A DNA stretch of 64,000 bases from JAUUSJ01 sp964439395 (GCA_964439395.1 CAYTNV010000007.1:43029-107028); one strand, 5' to 3'. Numbered from the stretch's first letter, positions 25,961 to 36,112 are shown. Program-made: numbers and translations. Notes: generated from the sequence alone by a model not told the origin.

Positions 25961-28900
25961 ATGGCTAGAAAAGTTTATATTCTTGAGCATCTCGGATGTG
26001 CAAACTGTGCTGCTAAGATGGAAAAACGTATTTTGGCATTACCTGGAGTGGAAGACGCCACTATCACCTATGCTACAAAACAATTACGTTTAAATGCAGA
26101 TGATCCTGATGCTCTCTTGCCAAAAATTCAATCTATCTGTTCTTCTATTGAATCAGAAGTTATTGTAACAGAAAGAAAAAAACGTACCTCTTCTCGCAGA
26201 GAGGCAGCGTTCCACTCTTTAGAAAATCATGAACATGGCGATTCCTGTGACTGTGGACATGAGCACGAACATGCACATCATGAGCATGATGATTCCTGTG
26301 GCTGTGGACATGAGCATGAACATGCACATCATCACCATGACGATTCTTGTGACTGTGGACACGAACACGAACATGCACATCATCACCATGAGCATGGCGA
26401 TTCCTGTGGCTGTGGACATGAGCACGAACATGCGCATCATGAGCATGATGATTCCTGTGGCTGTGGACACGACCACGAACATCATCACCATGACGATTCC
26501 TGTGGCTGTGGACATGAGCACGAACATGCGCATCATGAGCATGATGATTCCTGTGGCTGTGGACACGACCACGAACATGCACATCATCACCATGACGATT
26601 CTTGTGACTGTGGACACGACCACGAACATGCACATCATCACCATGAGCATGACGATTCCTGTGGCTGTGGACATGAGCACGAACATGCACATCATGAGCA
26701 TGGCAATTCATGTAACTGTGGACATGAGCATCATGAGCATGATGATTCCTGTGGCTGTGGACACGACCACGAACATGCACATCATCACCATGAGCATGAT
26801 GATTCCTGTGGCTGTGGACACGAGCACGAACATGCACATCATGAACATGGCAATTCATGTAACTGTGGACATGAGCATCATGAGCATGATGATTCCTGTG
26901 GCTGTGGACACGACCACGAACATCATCACCATATCGAAGAACATCCTGCTGACTGCGACTGTGATATTTGCCATCCACACGAAGATTACTGTGATATTTG
27001 CGGCGAAAGTCTATCTAACTGTACTTGCAATATGCCAGATGCAACGAATAAAAAACGTGTATTTATTCTTGAAAATCTTGGCTGTGCTAACTGTGCTGCA
27101 AAAATGGAGTCAAAAATCAAAGCATTACCAGAGGTGGACTATGCAACGATTACTTTTGCTACAAAACAGCTTCGCATATCCGCAAAAGATCCTGAGGCAT
27201 TACTCCCAACTCTTCAGTCTATTTGTTCTTCTATTGAACCTGAAGTTATTGTAAAACCTAGAAAACATAAAGTTCAAAAGGTTGAATCAGTTCCTGAAAA
27301 AACAATCGTTCAGCCTGAAACAAAACCTAAAAAATCCTTTTTCTGCAAAGAAAATATGGAATTAATTTCGATTGCTGTCGGAGCTATTCTATTTATTTTA
27401 GGTGAAATTCTTCATGAAGCAGTATTCCAGGACGAGACATTTCCACCTGCATTAATTGCGCTTTGCCTTATCGCTTATATTATACTCGGTTGGAAAATCA
27501 TTTTAACAGCCATCAAAAATTTACCGAAAGGTCAAATTTTTGATGAAAACTTTTTAATGACAATTGCTACTCTTGGAGCCCTCGCTATTCAAAATTATAT
27601 GGAAGCTGTCGGTGTCATCCTATTTTTTAGAATTGGAGAGTATTTTGAACATAGAGCTGTAGAAAATAGCCGTAAATCTATTATGGACGCTGTCGATATG
27701 AGACCTGAGATTGTACATCTCATAGTTGGCAACCAAGTAAAAATTATCGATGCGGAAGATGCAATCATCGGAGATATTTTATTAGTGCGTCCTGGAGATC
27801 GTATTCCTCTAGATGGAATTATTATTGAAGGTGAAAGTCAGATTGATACTTCTCCAGTAACTGGAGAACCAGTTCCTATAACTGTCCATGTCGGTGACGA
27901 GATTGTCTCTGGCTGTGTAAATAATTCTGGATTATTAAAAATGCGTGTAGAAAAACCGTTAGAAGAATCTATGGTAACAAGAATTTTAGATTCCGTAGAA
28001 AATGCTGCTGCAAGCAAACCTCAAATGGAGCGTTTCATTACAAAATTTGCTCGCGTTTATACTCCATTTGTAGTATTAATGGCCATCCTAACAGCCATTA
28101 TTCCATCTCTCAATATTATTTCTATTTTTCCTAATGGAGGAGACTGGAATTACTGGATTCACACAGCACTTACCTTCTTAGTAATTAGTTGTCCTTGTGC
28201 ACTTGTCCTAAGCGTACCGCTCGCTTTCTTCTCTGGACTTGGTGCTGGATCTAAAAAAGGAATTTTATTTAAAGGCGGCTCCTCTCTAGAAGCCATAAAA
28301 AATATAACAACTGTTATTATGGATAAAACTGGTACAATTACTCGCGGTGATTTCCGTGTTCAAAAAGTAATTCCTGTATCTACTTACTCTGAGACAGAAG
28401 TCTTATCTTACTGTGCCTCCTGTGAGTTAAACTCTACACATCCTATTGGAAATAGTATTATTGAATATGCCAAAGATACAAATCTTTCTATTCCACGTCC
28501 TTCTTCTGTAGAAGAAATTGCTGGAAAAGGAATCAAAGCAAAATTAGACGGAAAAGAAATCTTATGTGGAAATAGAAAATTAATGGAAGAATATAAAATT
28601 GACACCTCCAAATATCACGATGATATTTTTGGTACAGAAGTTTTTATCGCAGTTGACCATACTTTTATCGGCTATCTCATCATTGCAGATACAATAAAAC
28701 CAGAGTCAAAAACTGCCATTGAAAGTATCAATGCTCTAAATATACACACGGTTATGCTAACTGGCGATGGAGAAAACAGTGCAAAAGCTGTGGCAAAGGA
28801 AACTGGAGTAAAAGAAGTCCACGCAAAGCTCTTGCCTCAGGATAAAGTAAAATCACTTCAAAAAATCAGAGAACAAGAAGGTGCTGTTATGTTTGTAGGA

Positions 28901-29233
28901 GATGGCATTAACGATGCTCCTGTTCTCGCAGGTGCCGATGTGGGCGCAGCTATGGGAAGTGGAGCCGATGTGGCAATTGAGGCGGCTGATGTCGTATTTA
29001 TGAATTCAAACTTGACTGCCATCCCAGAATCAATCCAAATTGCAAAAGATGCCAGCAATGCTGCAATGCAAAATGTCATATTCGCTCTTATTATTAAAGC
29101 GATGGTTATGGTACTCGGTCTTACTGGTCACGCCAATATGTGGTTTGCTGTATTTGCAGACTCTGGAGTTGCCGTACTTTGTGTACTAAATTCTGTCAGA
29201 ATTTTATATAAATATCGTAAAAAAAATGCATAA
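25961..29233 (+). CDS. P1B-type heavy-metal-translocating ATPase with giant His/Cys-rich insert
   Basis: Probable Zn/Cd/Pb exporter (ZntA/CadA class). The 1,090 residues start with a heavy-metal domain (C13, C16 in GCANC). An array of 14 units built on DSCGCGH and HEHEHAHH follows (about residues 90-325), then a Cys-rich bridge (CDCDICHPHEDYCDICG) and a second heavy-metal domain with GCANC (about 373-377). The ATPase core has the membrane metal site SCPCAL (about 744), phosphorylation motif DKTGT (Asp about 787), HPIG (about 827) and GDGINDAP (about 987). The two heavy-metal domains are close copies of each other. Start: AAAGGAGC before the ATG, single gene, own promoter. The array more than doubles the usual N-terminal region and could buffer or sense metal. 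Substrate metal not proven. Confidence 0.93.
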   Translation: MARKVYILEHLGCANCAAKMEKRILALPGVEDATITYATKQLRLNADDPDALLPKIQSICSSIESEVIVTERKKRTSSRREAAFHSLENHEHGDSCDCGHEHEHAHHEHDDSCGCGHEHEHAHHHHDDSCDCGHEHEHAHHHHEHGDSCGCGHEHEHAHHEHDDSCGCGHDHEHHHHDDSCGCGHEHEHAHHEHDDSCGCGHDHEHAHHHHDDSCDCGHDHEHAHHHHEHDDSCGCGHEHEHAHHEHGNSCNCGHEHHEHDDSCGCGHDHEHAHHHHEHDDSCGCGHEHEHAHHEHGNSCNCGHEHHEHDDSCGCGHDHEHHHHIEEHPADCDCDICHPHEDYCDICGESLSNCTCNMPDATNKKRVFILENLGCANCAAKMESKIKALPEVDYATITFATKQLRISAKDPEALLPTLQSICSSIEPEVIVKPRKHKVQKVESVPEKTIVQPETKPKKSFFCKENMELISIAVGAILFILGEILHEAVFQDETFPPALIALCLIAYIILGWKIILTAIKNLPKGQIFDENFLMTIATLGALAIQNYMEAVGVILFFRIGEYFEHRAVENSRKSIMDAVDMRPEIVHLIVGNQVKIIDAEDAIIGDILLVRPGDRIPLDGIIIEGESQIDTSPVTGEPVPITVHVGDEIVSGCVNNSGLLKMRVEKPLEESMVTRILDSVENAAASKPQMERFITKFARVYTPFVVLMAILTAIIPSLNIISIFPNGGDWNYWIHTALTFLVISCPCALVLSVPLAFFSGLGAGSKKGILFKGGSSLEAIKNITTVIMDKTGTITRGDFRVQKVIPVSTYSETEVLSYCASCELNSTHPIGNSIIEYAKDTNLSIPRPSSVEEIAGKGIKAKLDGKEILCGNRKLMEEYKIDTSKYHDDIFGTEVFIAVDHTFIGYLIIADTIKPESKTAIESINALNIHTVMLTGDGENSAKAVAKETGVKEVHAKLLPQDKVKSLQKIREQEGAVMFVGDGINDAPVLAGADVGAAMGSGADVAIEAADVVFMNSNLTAIPESIQIAKDASNAAMQNVIFALIIKAMVMVLGLTGHANMWFAVFADSGVAVLCVLNSVRILYKYRKKNA
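26230..26935 (+). repeat. His/Cys-encoding repeat array (14 units)
   Basis: Tandem units of about 39-57 bases encode [DG][DN]SC[GDN]CGH plus His/Glu/Asp/Ala spacers. Units 9-11 and 12-14 form a larger recent duplication (both contain the GNSCNCGHEHHEH variant). The low codon diversity makes long open frames on the other strands, which are shadows. Confidence 0.9.
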
Positions 29234-29246
29234 TTAATTAAAAAAT

Positions 29247-29352
29247 AAAAGTGGCTGTCACAAAAGAGAAATTCTAAGCAAGATATTTTACTAAATAGTT
29301 CTACTAATATCACTCCCTTGCTTGAATCCTTCCTTTTGCGACAGCCGCTTTT
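29247..29352 (+). terminator. Long palindromic terminator after the metal ATPase
   Basis: AAAAGTGGCTGTCACAAAAG pairs with CTTTTGCGACAGCCGCTTTT (two mismatches) around an inner AAGCAAG/CTTGCTT stem; it lies 14 bases after the ATPase stop. A/T runs flank both sides. Confidence 0.75.
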
Positions 29353-29479
29353 AAAAATTATAGTTTTCCAATTTTATATATTTCTTTTTAAATGCCACTT
29401 TCTATCTAATCTTTTATCAAATTTCACCTACTCTAATAAATTCTCTTTCACTCCATAAGTAATTAGCTTAGTTCACACT

Positions 29480-30790
29480 TTAGAATATTTGAAAGCATCC
29501 TTCCTCTTCCATTATAATACTAGAAGAAAATACCTCTTTTGCCGCTCTCACTAAATAATACGTATCCTTGACACCTGCCGTCTCATAAGGAGAATGCATG
29601 GAAAGCTGTGGGAGACCAATATCCACTGTATTCAATGAAACTTGAGTATTTGATATATTTCCAAGCGTGGAACCTCCCTGAATATCAGAACGATTATAAA
29701 ATATTTGATACGGTATATTGGCTTTTTTACATATCTCTTTAAAAAGAGCTCCTGATACGGAATCCGTCGTATATTTTTGTTTGGCATCATACTTAATTAC
29801 AATTCCATCATTCATATATGGGCGATTTGTTAAATCTGCTTTCCCCTCATAATTGGGGTGTACGGCATGAGCATTATCAGCAGAAACCATCATACTAGAG
29901 GTAAGTGCCATAAAATATTCTTCTCTCGTTCGATTTAATGACATATTCATACGAACTAATGTATCTTTCAAAAAAGTAGAGGCAGCCCCCTGCTTTGTAG
30001 TACTTCCAACCTCCTCATTATCAAATATACAATATACAGGTACACTCTCTTTATTATCACTCTCTATAAATCCTTTTAAAGTAGAAAATGCACATTGTAA
30101 ATCATCTAATTTGGGAGAAGAAATAAATTCTTCTTTTGCCCCCCAGATTGTTCCAGGAATTCTGCTATATAAAAATAAATCTGTATCGATAATTTTTTCT
30201 TTTTCTATATTTGCAGTTTTCGCAATTGTATCCATAAATGTATTCTTTGCCTCCTCACCTCCGTACAATGGAAGCATATCAATCTGTGGATTATAAACAT
30301 ATCCCTCATTTACTTTTCGATTCATATGAATCGCCAAATTGGGAATTACAAATAAATCTCTATCTACATTTATAAGTCTCACTTGAATTCCCTTCTCTGT
30401 CTTTATTACTATTTTCCCTGCAACAGAGAGTGGTCTATCAAACCAAGGTGCCATTATCATTCCGCCATATTTTTCAACATTTAATTTTACATATTTATTA
30501 TTCACATGAATCTCTGCATTATCTTTTATTTTAAAAGTTGGAGAATCGCTGTGACTAGCCATAATCTGGAATCCGCAGAACTCTTTTTTAGGTATATAAA
30601 AAGCAATCAAAGAAGAAGAATTACGTACAACAAAATATTTTCTTCCCTCCTTGATATTCCAAGGCTTTGACTCTAAGAGTTCCTCATATCCTTTTTCTTT
30701 TAATAACTCTTTTATATTATGCACAACATGATAACAGCTATAGCTTTTATCAATAAAATCTATTAGCTCCCTAGATATTTTTTTGTACAT
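29480..30790 (-). CDS. M18 family aspartyl aminopeptidase
   Basis: Cytoplasmic zinc aminopeptidase that removes N-terminal acidic (or other) residues from peptides. The metal-site motifs of the family are present: MASHSDSPTFK (His ligand), DDLQCAF, DNEEVGS and DNAHAVHPN, and a C-terminal MHSPYETAG. An ATG at 30814 is in frame, but the ATG at 30790 has AGGAGG six bases upstream, so I start there (436 residues, normal for M18). It stands alone, separated from the ABC operon by a terminator. Confidence 0.9.
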   Translation of the reverse strand: MYKKISRELIDFIDKSYSCYHVVHNIKELLKEKGYEELLESKPWNIKEGRKYFVVRNSSSLIAFYIPKKEFCGFQIMASHSDSPTFKIKDNAEIHVNNKYVKLNVEKYGGMIMAPWFDRPLSVAGKIVIKTEKGIQVRLINVDRDLFVIPNLAIHMNRKVNEGYVYNPQIDMLPLYGGEEAKNTFMDTIAKTANIEKEKIIDTDLFLYSRIPGTIWGAKEEFISSPKLDDLQCAFSTLKGFIESDNKESVPVYCIFDNEEVGSTTKQGAASTFLKDTLVRMNMSLNRTREEYFMALTSSMMVSADNAHAVHPNYEGKADLTNRPYMNDGIVIKYDAKQKYTTDSVSGALFKEICKKANIPYQIFYNRSDIQGGSTLGNISNTQVSLNTVDIGLPQLSMHSPYETAGVKDTYYLVRAAKEVFSSSIIMEEEGCFQIF

Positions 30791-30871
30791 AAAAAACCTC
30801 CTATTCTCTTTCATTTCTCAACTGAAATCCTATAGTATTCTACCAAACTATTTCTTGTTCTGCAACCAATT

Positions 30872-30919
30872 AAAAAGATATATTCTCCAAAATTTTCCTC
30901 TTAGAGAATATATCTTTAT
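30872..30919 (-). terminator. Terminator of the Nik/Opp operon
   Basis: GATATATTCTC (30877-30887) and GAGAATATATC (30904-30914) form a perfect 11-base stem flanked by A and T runs, 20 bases after the last ABC gene. Confidence 0.85.
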
Positions 30920-30938
30920 TATTTAATATTTATTTTTC

Positions 30939-31904
30939 TTATTCTGGACAAACATAATAGCAAGCTACCTCATGTCCCTCTCCAATTTCCTTTAAGACTG
31001 GCTTCTCTATCTTGCATTTTTCCATACAGTACTCACAACGATTCTGAAATGGACATCCTTTTGGAACTTCCAATGGACTTGGAGCCTCACTCTCAATACT
31101 TTCTATCTTCTTAGTCGGATCCATATGAATGGAAAATAATGCTCCAAGAAGCGCCTGTGTATATGGATGTTTCGCTTTTTTTCCCACTTCTTCGCCTGGA
31201 ATAACTTCCACGATATGTCCAAGATACATAACTGCAATCTGATGTGCAAAGGACTGAATCAAGGCTAAGTCATGACAGATGAATACAATACTAATATTTT
31301 TCTCTTTTTGTAACTTCACTAAAAGTTCTATCATACTTTTTTGAATCGATACATCAAGAGCAGAAGTTGCCTCATCACAGACTAAAATCTCTGGTTCTAA
31401 AGAGAGAGCTCTTGCAATGCCAACTCTTTGTCTTTGACCACCACTCATATTATGAGGATAGCGATACATAAAATCATCTGGCAACTCTACCATCTCTAAT
31501 AATTCTTTCGCTTTTGCCTCTTTCTCACTCCTTTTCAAACGCCCAAAATTCATCAACGGCTCTGTCAAAATATCTATAATTTTCATTCTTGGATTAAAAG
31601 ATGCCAGCGGATCTTGAAATACCATTTGCATATTTTGGCGATTTAGCCATTTATCCCGTTTTGAAAAAGCTAGCATATCTTTATCTCTATAGATAATACT
31701 TCCCGATGTTGGAATATCCATCTGAGTTAACATACGAACAAAAGTTGATTTTCCACATCCACTCTCGCCTACAATCCCAAGAGTCTTACCTTTATACACA
31801 TTCAAGCTAATATCATGACAGGCAGTCAATATACGTCCACCGGAAGCTGGAAACTGTTTTACAATATGCTCTGTTTTTAAAATAATATCTTCTTTATTAA
31901 ACAA
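30939..31904 (-). CDS. ABC transporter ATP-binding protein, NikE/OppF type
   Basis: One of two ATPases of the nickel/peptide-type importer. The 321-residue protein has Walker A GESGCGKS (about 46-53), signature MSGGQRQRVGIA (about 153-164) and Walker B ILVCDEATSALD. The C-terminal extension of oligopeptide-type ATPases carries a cysteine cluster (CPFQNRCEYCMEKC). The start is a TTG at 31904 within the last codons of the NikD-like gene (8-base overlap), with GGAGGGA upstream, so the two are coupled. Last gene before the operon terminator. Confidence 0.88.
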   Translation of the reverse strand: MFNKEDIILKTEHIVKQFPASGGRILTACHDISLNVYKGKTLGIVGESGCGKSTFVRMLTQMDIPTSGSIIYRDKDMLAFSKRDKWLNRQNMQMVFQDPLASFNPRMKIIDILTEPLMNFGRLKRSEKEAKAKELLEMVELPDDFMYRYPHNMSGGQRQRVGIARALSLEPEILVCDEATSALDVSIQKSMIELLVKLQKEKNISIVFICHDLALIQSFAHQIAVMYLGHIVEVIPGEEVGKKAKHPYTQALLGALFSIHMDPTKKIESIESEAPSPLEVPKGCPFQNRCEYCMEKCKIEKPVLKEIGEGHEVACYYVCPE

Positions 31905-32682
31905 AACGTGGTCCCTCCATTTCCGGTACTGATTTTAATAATTCCTTCGTATATTCACTTGTCGGATTACTCATAACTTCATCTCTCGTTCCCTGATCTA
32001 CAACTTTGCCATTTTGCATAACAATTAATTTATCTGCCATATAAGCAGCTACTCCAAGATTATGGGTAACAATAATAATCGATGTTCCATATTGATCTCG
32101 AAGCTCCATCATCTGTCTCACAATCTGAGCCTGTGTCGTAACATCAAGGGCACTCGTAGGTTCATCTGCCAAAAGTAACTCTGGCTGGAAAGTCATTGCC
32201 ATGGCAATACCAACTCTCTGTCTCATACCGCCTGATAGCTGATGAGGATAGCTTTTCATAATATTCTCACTATCTGGCAAGCGCATTCTCTCAAGCATTT
32301 GTCTTCCCTTTTTCCATGCTTCCTCTTTTGACATCTTACTATGAGTTATAATATATTCTACATACTGCTGTCCAATTTTGCGAATTGGATTTAGAGTACC
32401 TCCACAATCTTGAAATATCATAGACATTTTAGTACCTCGAATTTTTCTCCAATCCTCTTTTTGTTTGGTGAGTAACGGTTCACCCTGAAAGGAAATCGTT
32501 CCCGCTGTTACCTTACCAGCTCCTGGTAAGGCTCCAAGTACGGCACGGATTACTGTTGTCTTTCCACTTCCACTCTCACCTACGACACTGATAATCTCTC
32601 CTTTTTTCATAGAGAGATTAAAATGTTCAATTGTTGGTTTTGCTTTTCCGTATTGAACAGTTAAATCCTTAATTTCCAGCAT
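31897..32682 (-). CDS. ABC transporter ATP-binding protein, NikD/OppD type
   Basis: Second ATPase of the importer, 261 residues. Walker A is GESGSGKT (about 35-42), signature LSGGMRQRVGIA (about 148-159) and Walker B LLLADEPTSALD. It lacks the long C-terminal extension seen in OppD, and so is closer to NikD. It follows the binding-protein gene by 24 bases and overlaps the next ATPase. Confidence 0.88.
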   Translation of the reverse strand: MLEIKDLTVQYGKAKPTIEHFNLSMKKGEIISVVGESGSGKTTVIRAVLGALPGAGKVTAGTISFQGEPLLTKQKEDWRKIRGTKMSMIFQDCGGTLNPIRKIGQQYVEYIITHSKMSKEEAWKKGRQMLERMRLPDSENIMKSYPHQLSGGMRQRVGIAMAMTFQPELLLADEPTSALDVTTQAQIVRQMMELRDQYGTSIIIVTHNLGVAAYMADKLIVMQNGKVVDQGTRDEVMSNPTSEYTKELLKSVPEMEGPRFV

Positions 32683-32706
32683 ATTTTAAACCAAACCCTT
32701 CTAGAA

Positions 32707-34311
32707 TTATTTTGCAAGTGCAATATCCTTTGTTAACCAATAATAATCCATTGGATACATTTTTACTCCTGTAAGTGACTTAGAAGAGAAGAGGTAAGTT
32801 GTCTCATATCCGAAGAAAACAGTTGCTGCATCATCCATAATATGCTGCTGAATTTGAATAACTAATTCTTTTCTCTTATCTGTATCGAACTCTTTTGCAA
32901 GCTCATCTAATAATTTATCCACTTCTGCATTATTATAACCACTTGTATTATTAGGAGATGTGCTATACCAGTTTTCTCTCAAATAGTTTTCTGGATCACC
33001 CGTATTAGCAACAAGTACGTTCCAGATTAATAAATCATAATCACCGGAATCTCTCATATCAAGCAATGTCTCATAACTTACTGTATTTAATTTTATATTA
33101 ATTCCAACATCTTTTAAATTAGCCTGTGCTGCTTGTGCATAAGTTCCAAGCTCCTCACGACTTGTATAGATAACAAAATTAAGCTCTAACTTATCACCAT
33201 CTGGAGTTTCCACAAATCCATCTCCATCTGTATCTTTATATCCAGCTTCCTCTAATAATTTTTTAGAGCTTTCTGGATTATAAGCATTCTCATCCTTTAG
33301 CTCATCAAATCCAAAATCAAGTGTTGGAGGAATTGGAGCCTTACCAGCCGTTGCTCCACCCTGTAATAAGTTTGAACAATATGTCTCTTTATCAAGAGCA
33401 CGAATCAAAGCCTGACGAAGTGCAAAATCTTTTAAAGCACCGTTTTGATTCATAAATGCATAGGTAGAGCGAAGAGACTGTAAATTTTGAATTTCAATAT
33501 CATCATTGCCATCAAAATCAGCTATATTTTCTGTCTTTAAGTTATAAGCAAGACTAATCTCACCTGTCTGTAATGCCATAGAACGTGTTGTCTGATCATC
33601 GATACATTTTAATGTTACTTTATCGAATGGAACTTCTCCATCCCAATAATACTCATTGCGAACTACTATACAAGAGTCTGTAGGACTAAAGGATTCTACT
33701 GCATAAGGTCCTGTACAAATAGGTCCATTCATTGCATAATCATCTGGATTTACATTTTCACTTGTATCTACAATTAAGAAAAGAGGGTCAGCCAAACTAC
33801 CAGGAACGATGGCACTAGGCTCCTTTGTCTTAATCGTCAGATTTTGTCCATCTATTGTGATAGAATCTAATTTGAAAAACTCATCTGTACGATTACTCAA
33901 TTCAAATGTTCTCTCAAGAGAACTTTTCACTAATTCAGGCGTCATATCATCTCCATTAGAAAATTTTACGCCTTCACGAATCTTGAATGTCCAAGATAGA
34001 TTATCGTCACTTACTTCCCAACTCTCTGCAAGACAAGGAGTAATTTCACCACTTTCATCAAATTTTGTAAGTGTCTCACCCACACCGTATCTAGATACAA
34101 CCCAGCTAAAATACTGCTCTGTTGGCTCTAATGTATCGGCAAAACTGGTAACTCCAATAACGATTTCTCCCCCATTTGCCGCTTCCTTTGTTTCACCTTC
34201 TGCTGTTGTAGCAGAACCACTGTCTGAACTTCCACCACAGCCTGTCAGCATTGCAAATGCCATAGTTCCTGCTAAAATAAGTCCTAAAGACTTTTTAAAC
34301 CATTTTCGCAT
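32707..34311 (-). CDS. ABC transporter solute-binding lipoprotein, NikA/OppA family
   Basis: Extracellular binding lipoprotein of SBP family 5. Signal peptide with lipobox LTGC (lipid Cys25), then a Ser/Gly/Thr linker and the binding fold (about 50-534). The family signature region is visible around LAESWEVSDDNLSWTFKIRE and KFSNGDDMTPE (about 90-125). At 534 residues it matches NikA-type proteins. Family 5 members bind peptides, nickel or cobalt complexes, and other ligands. The cobalamin riboswitch upstream argues for cobalt, a metallophore or a corrinoid-related ligand. Confidence 0.88.
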   Translation of the reverse strand: MRKWFKKSLGLILAGTMAFAMLTGCGGSSDSGSATTAEGETKEAANGGEIVIGVTSFADTLEPTEQYFSWVVSRYGVGETLTKFDESGEITPCLAESWEVSDDNLSWTFKIREGVKFSNGDDMTPELVKSSLERTFELSNRTDEFFKLDSITIDGQNLTIKTKEPSAIVPGSLADPLFLIVDTSENVNPDDYAMNGPICTGPYAVESFSPTDSCIVVRNEYYWDGEVPFDKVTLKCIDDQTTRSMALQTGEISLAYNLKTENIADFDGNDDIEIQNLQSLRSTYAFMNQNGALKDFALRQALIRALDKETYCSNLLQGGATAGKAPIPPTLDFGFDELKDENAYNPESSKKLLEEAGYKDTDGDGFVETPDGDKLELNFVIYTSREELGTYAQAAQANLKDVGINIKLNTVSYETLLDMRDSGDYDLLIWNVLVANTGDPENYLRENWYSTSPNNTSGYNNAEVDKLLDELAKEFDTDKRKELVIQIQQHIMDDAATVFFGYETTYLFSSKSLTGVKMYPMDYYWLTKDIALAK

Positions 34312-34330
34312 ATCTTTTCCTCACTTTTCT

Positions 34331-35155
34331 TTATTCTTGTTTTGTATCCATCATATCTCGAATACTATCACCTAACATATTAAATATAATAACCACAATC
34401 ATAATTGCAATACCTGGATAGATCATAAGCCAAGGAGCTTTTGAAATATAGGCTCTTCCTTCATTAAGCATTAATCCCCATTCTGGAGTTGGAGCTGTGG
34501 CACCAAATCCTAAGAAAGATAATCCAGCAAGCTCTAACATCATTGATCCTATATCTGTCGCTGCTGTTACAATCATTGTAGTAATCATATTAGGTACAAC
34601 GTATTTCAAAATAATATTTATTTTTTTCGTTCCTGTAATAACTGCTGCCTCAATATAAAGGTTTCTTCTAATTTTTAATACCATACTTCTTGCAAGTCTA
34701 GCGTATTTTGTCCAACTTACCGCTGCAATCGCTATAACTGCGTTCACCACATTTGGACCGAGCATACCAGCAATGGCAATTGCAAGTACCATACCTGGAA
34801 AAGAAATCATCATATCCGCAATACGCATAATAACTTGGTCTATTATCCCACCAAAAAAACCTGCGATAATACCAAGTGCTGTTCCAATAACAAAGATAAC
34901 ACCAACTAAACATAGAGTCATTGTAAGAGAAGTTCGTGTTCCGAAAATAACTCTAGATAAAACATCTCTTCCCAATTTATCGGTTCCACATATATATTTA
35001 TCACCTGGTGCCTGTAAAGATTCTGTCATCACAGTCTCATAAGGATCCATCGGTGCAATATATGGAGCAAAAATCGCTATTCCCACTACTACAAGCGCTA
35101 ATATCAGGAATATCGTAAATTGTTTATTCTTCATAAAAATATTTGATTTTTTCAA
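34331..35155 (-). CDS. ABC transporter permease, NikC/OppC type
   Basis: Membrane subunit of the importer, 274 residues with six predicted helices. It has the BPD inner-membrane signature with the EAA loop (EAAVITGTKKINIILKYVVPN, about 170-190) and the typical start FLILALVVVGIAIFAPYIAP. The start is probably TTG at 35155, just after the NikB stop with AGGAAG upstream; an ATG seven codons in is the alternative. Lies between NikB- and NikA-like genes. Confidence 0.88.
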   Translation of the reverse strand: MKKSNIFMKNKQFTIFLILALVVVGIAIFAPYIAPMDPYETVMTESLQAPGDKYICGTDKLGRDVLSRVIFGTRTSLTMTLCLVGVIFVIGTALGIIAGFFGGIIDQVIMRIADMMISFPGMVLAIAIAGMLGPNVVNAVIAIAAVSWTKYARLARSMVLKIRRNLYIEAAVITGTKKINIILKYVVPNMITTMIVTAATDIGSMMLELAGLSFLGFGATAPTPEWGLMLNEGRAYISKAPWLMIYPGIAIMIVVIIFNMLGDSIRDMMDTKQE

Positions 35156-35156
35156 T

Positions 35157-36095
35157 TTACACTTCCTCCTTTAATCTTGGATCTAAATAGTAATAGGAAA
35201 GGTCAACAATTAAGTTTATTCCCATATAAAGAAGAGCAATCCACAATACATAGCCCTGCACTAAAGGATAATCTCTACAAGAAATCGCTTTCACCGCCAT
35301 ACTACCCATACCTGGCCAATTATAAATAATCTCTACAACGGCCGTACCTCCAAGTAAGTTACCAAGAGAAAGTCCAAGTAATGTCACTAAAGGAAGTGTT
35401 GCATTTGGAAGCACATGTCTCCAAAGAATTGTACTTTCTTTAATTCCTCTCATTCGTGCTCCTGTTACGTAATCTTGATTTAACTCTTCCAATACCGCTG
35501 TTCGAACTTGTCTTGTGTATTTTGCAGACATGGCAATCGCCAAAGTAACAGCTGGTAAAATAACTGATTTTAAATCTGTCGTTCCTCCCGCAACGGATAC
35601 CCAGCGTAATTTTACGCCAAATATGCTAAGTAAAATAAGACCCAACCAGAAGTTAGGAATAGATACACCTATAAAAGTAAATATACGGACTATATAGTCA
35701 ATCCATTTATTGCGATATACGGCAGATAAAATACCAAGCGGTATTGAAATAATAATCATGATTAATAGAGAGAGCAGCGCAAGCTGTAAAGTTGGCCAAA
35801 AACATGTTTTTAACTTATCAATAACTGGGACTTTCATAGAATAAGACTGTCCCATATCCCCCTTAAACATCTTTCCTAGCCAATTTGTATACTGCACGAG
35901 AAATGGTTGATCTAAACCAAGCTCATGTCTTGTCTGTTCTAATAGCTCTGGTGTTGGAAGATTACCACATTCAGTCAACATAATCTCTGCTGGATCACCC
36001 GGTGATAGATAAGTAAGACCAAATGTAAAAAAGCTAATTCCAAACAAAACAATCACAATCTGAATCAAGCGTTTCCCTAATTGTTTTTTATTCAA
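35157..36095 (-). CDS. ABC transporter permease, NikB/OppB type
   Basis: Partner permease, 312 residues, six helices, with the N-terminal OppB motif (SPGDPAE), the EAA loop (TGARMRGIKESTILWRHVLP, about 215-234) and the GTAVVEIIYNWPGMG stretch. The start is TTG at 36095, with GGAGGGA eight bases upstream. It follows the repeat-protein gene by 17 bases, tying that gene to the transporter. Confidence 0.88.
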   Translation of the reverse strand: MNKKQLGKRLIQIVIVLFGISFFTFGLTYLSPGDPAEIMLTECGNLPTPELLEQTRHELGLDQPFLVQYTNWLGKMFKGDMGQSYSMKVPVIDKLKTCFWPTLQLALLSLLIMIIISIPLGILSAVYRNKWIDYIVRIFTFIGVSIPNFWLGLILLSIFGVKLRWVSVAGGTTDLKSVILPAVTLAIAMSAKYTRQVRTAVLEELNQDYVTGARMRGIKESTILWRHVLPNATLPLVTLLGLSLGNLLGGTAVVEIIYNWPGMGSMAVKAISCRDYPLVQGYVLWIALLYMGINLIVDLSYYYLDPRLKEEV

Positions 36096-36112
36096 CGATG
36101 ATTCCCTCCAAA

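Noticed and set aside
26160..26978. Long open frames on the minus strand (272 and 160 codons) through the metal-ATPase repeat array
   Set aside because: They are shadows of the repeated His/Cys codons, which contain no stops in other frames. The putative products are Val/His/Arg- or Met-rich repeats without a ribosome site or known fold.
26229..27254. 341-codon plus-strand frame overlapping the ATPase
   Set aside because: It covers the same repeat array in another frame and ends inside the ATPase core. No independent start signal.
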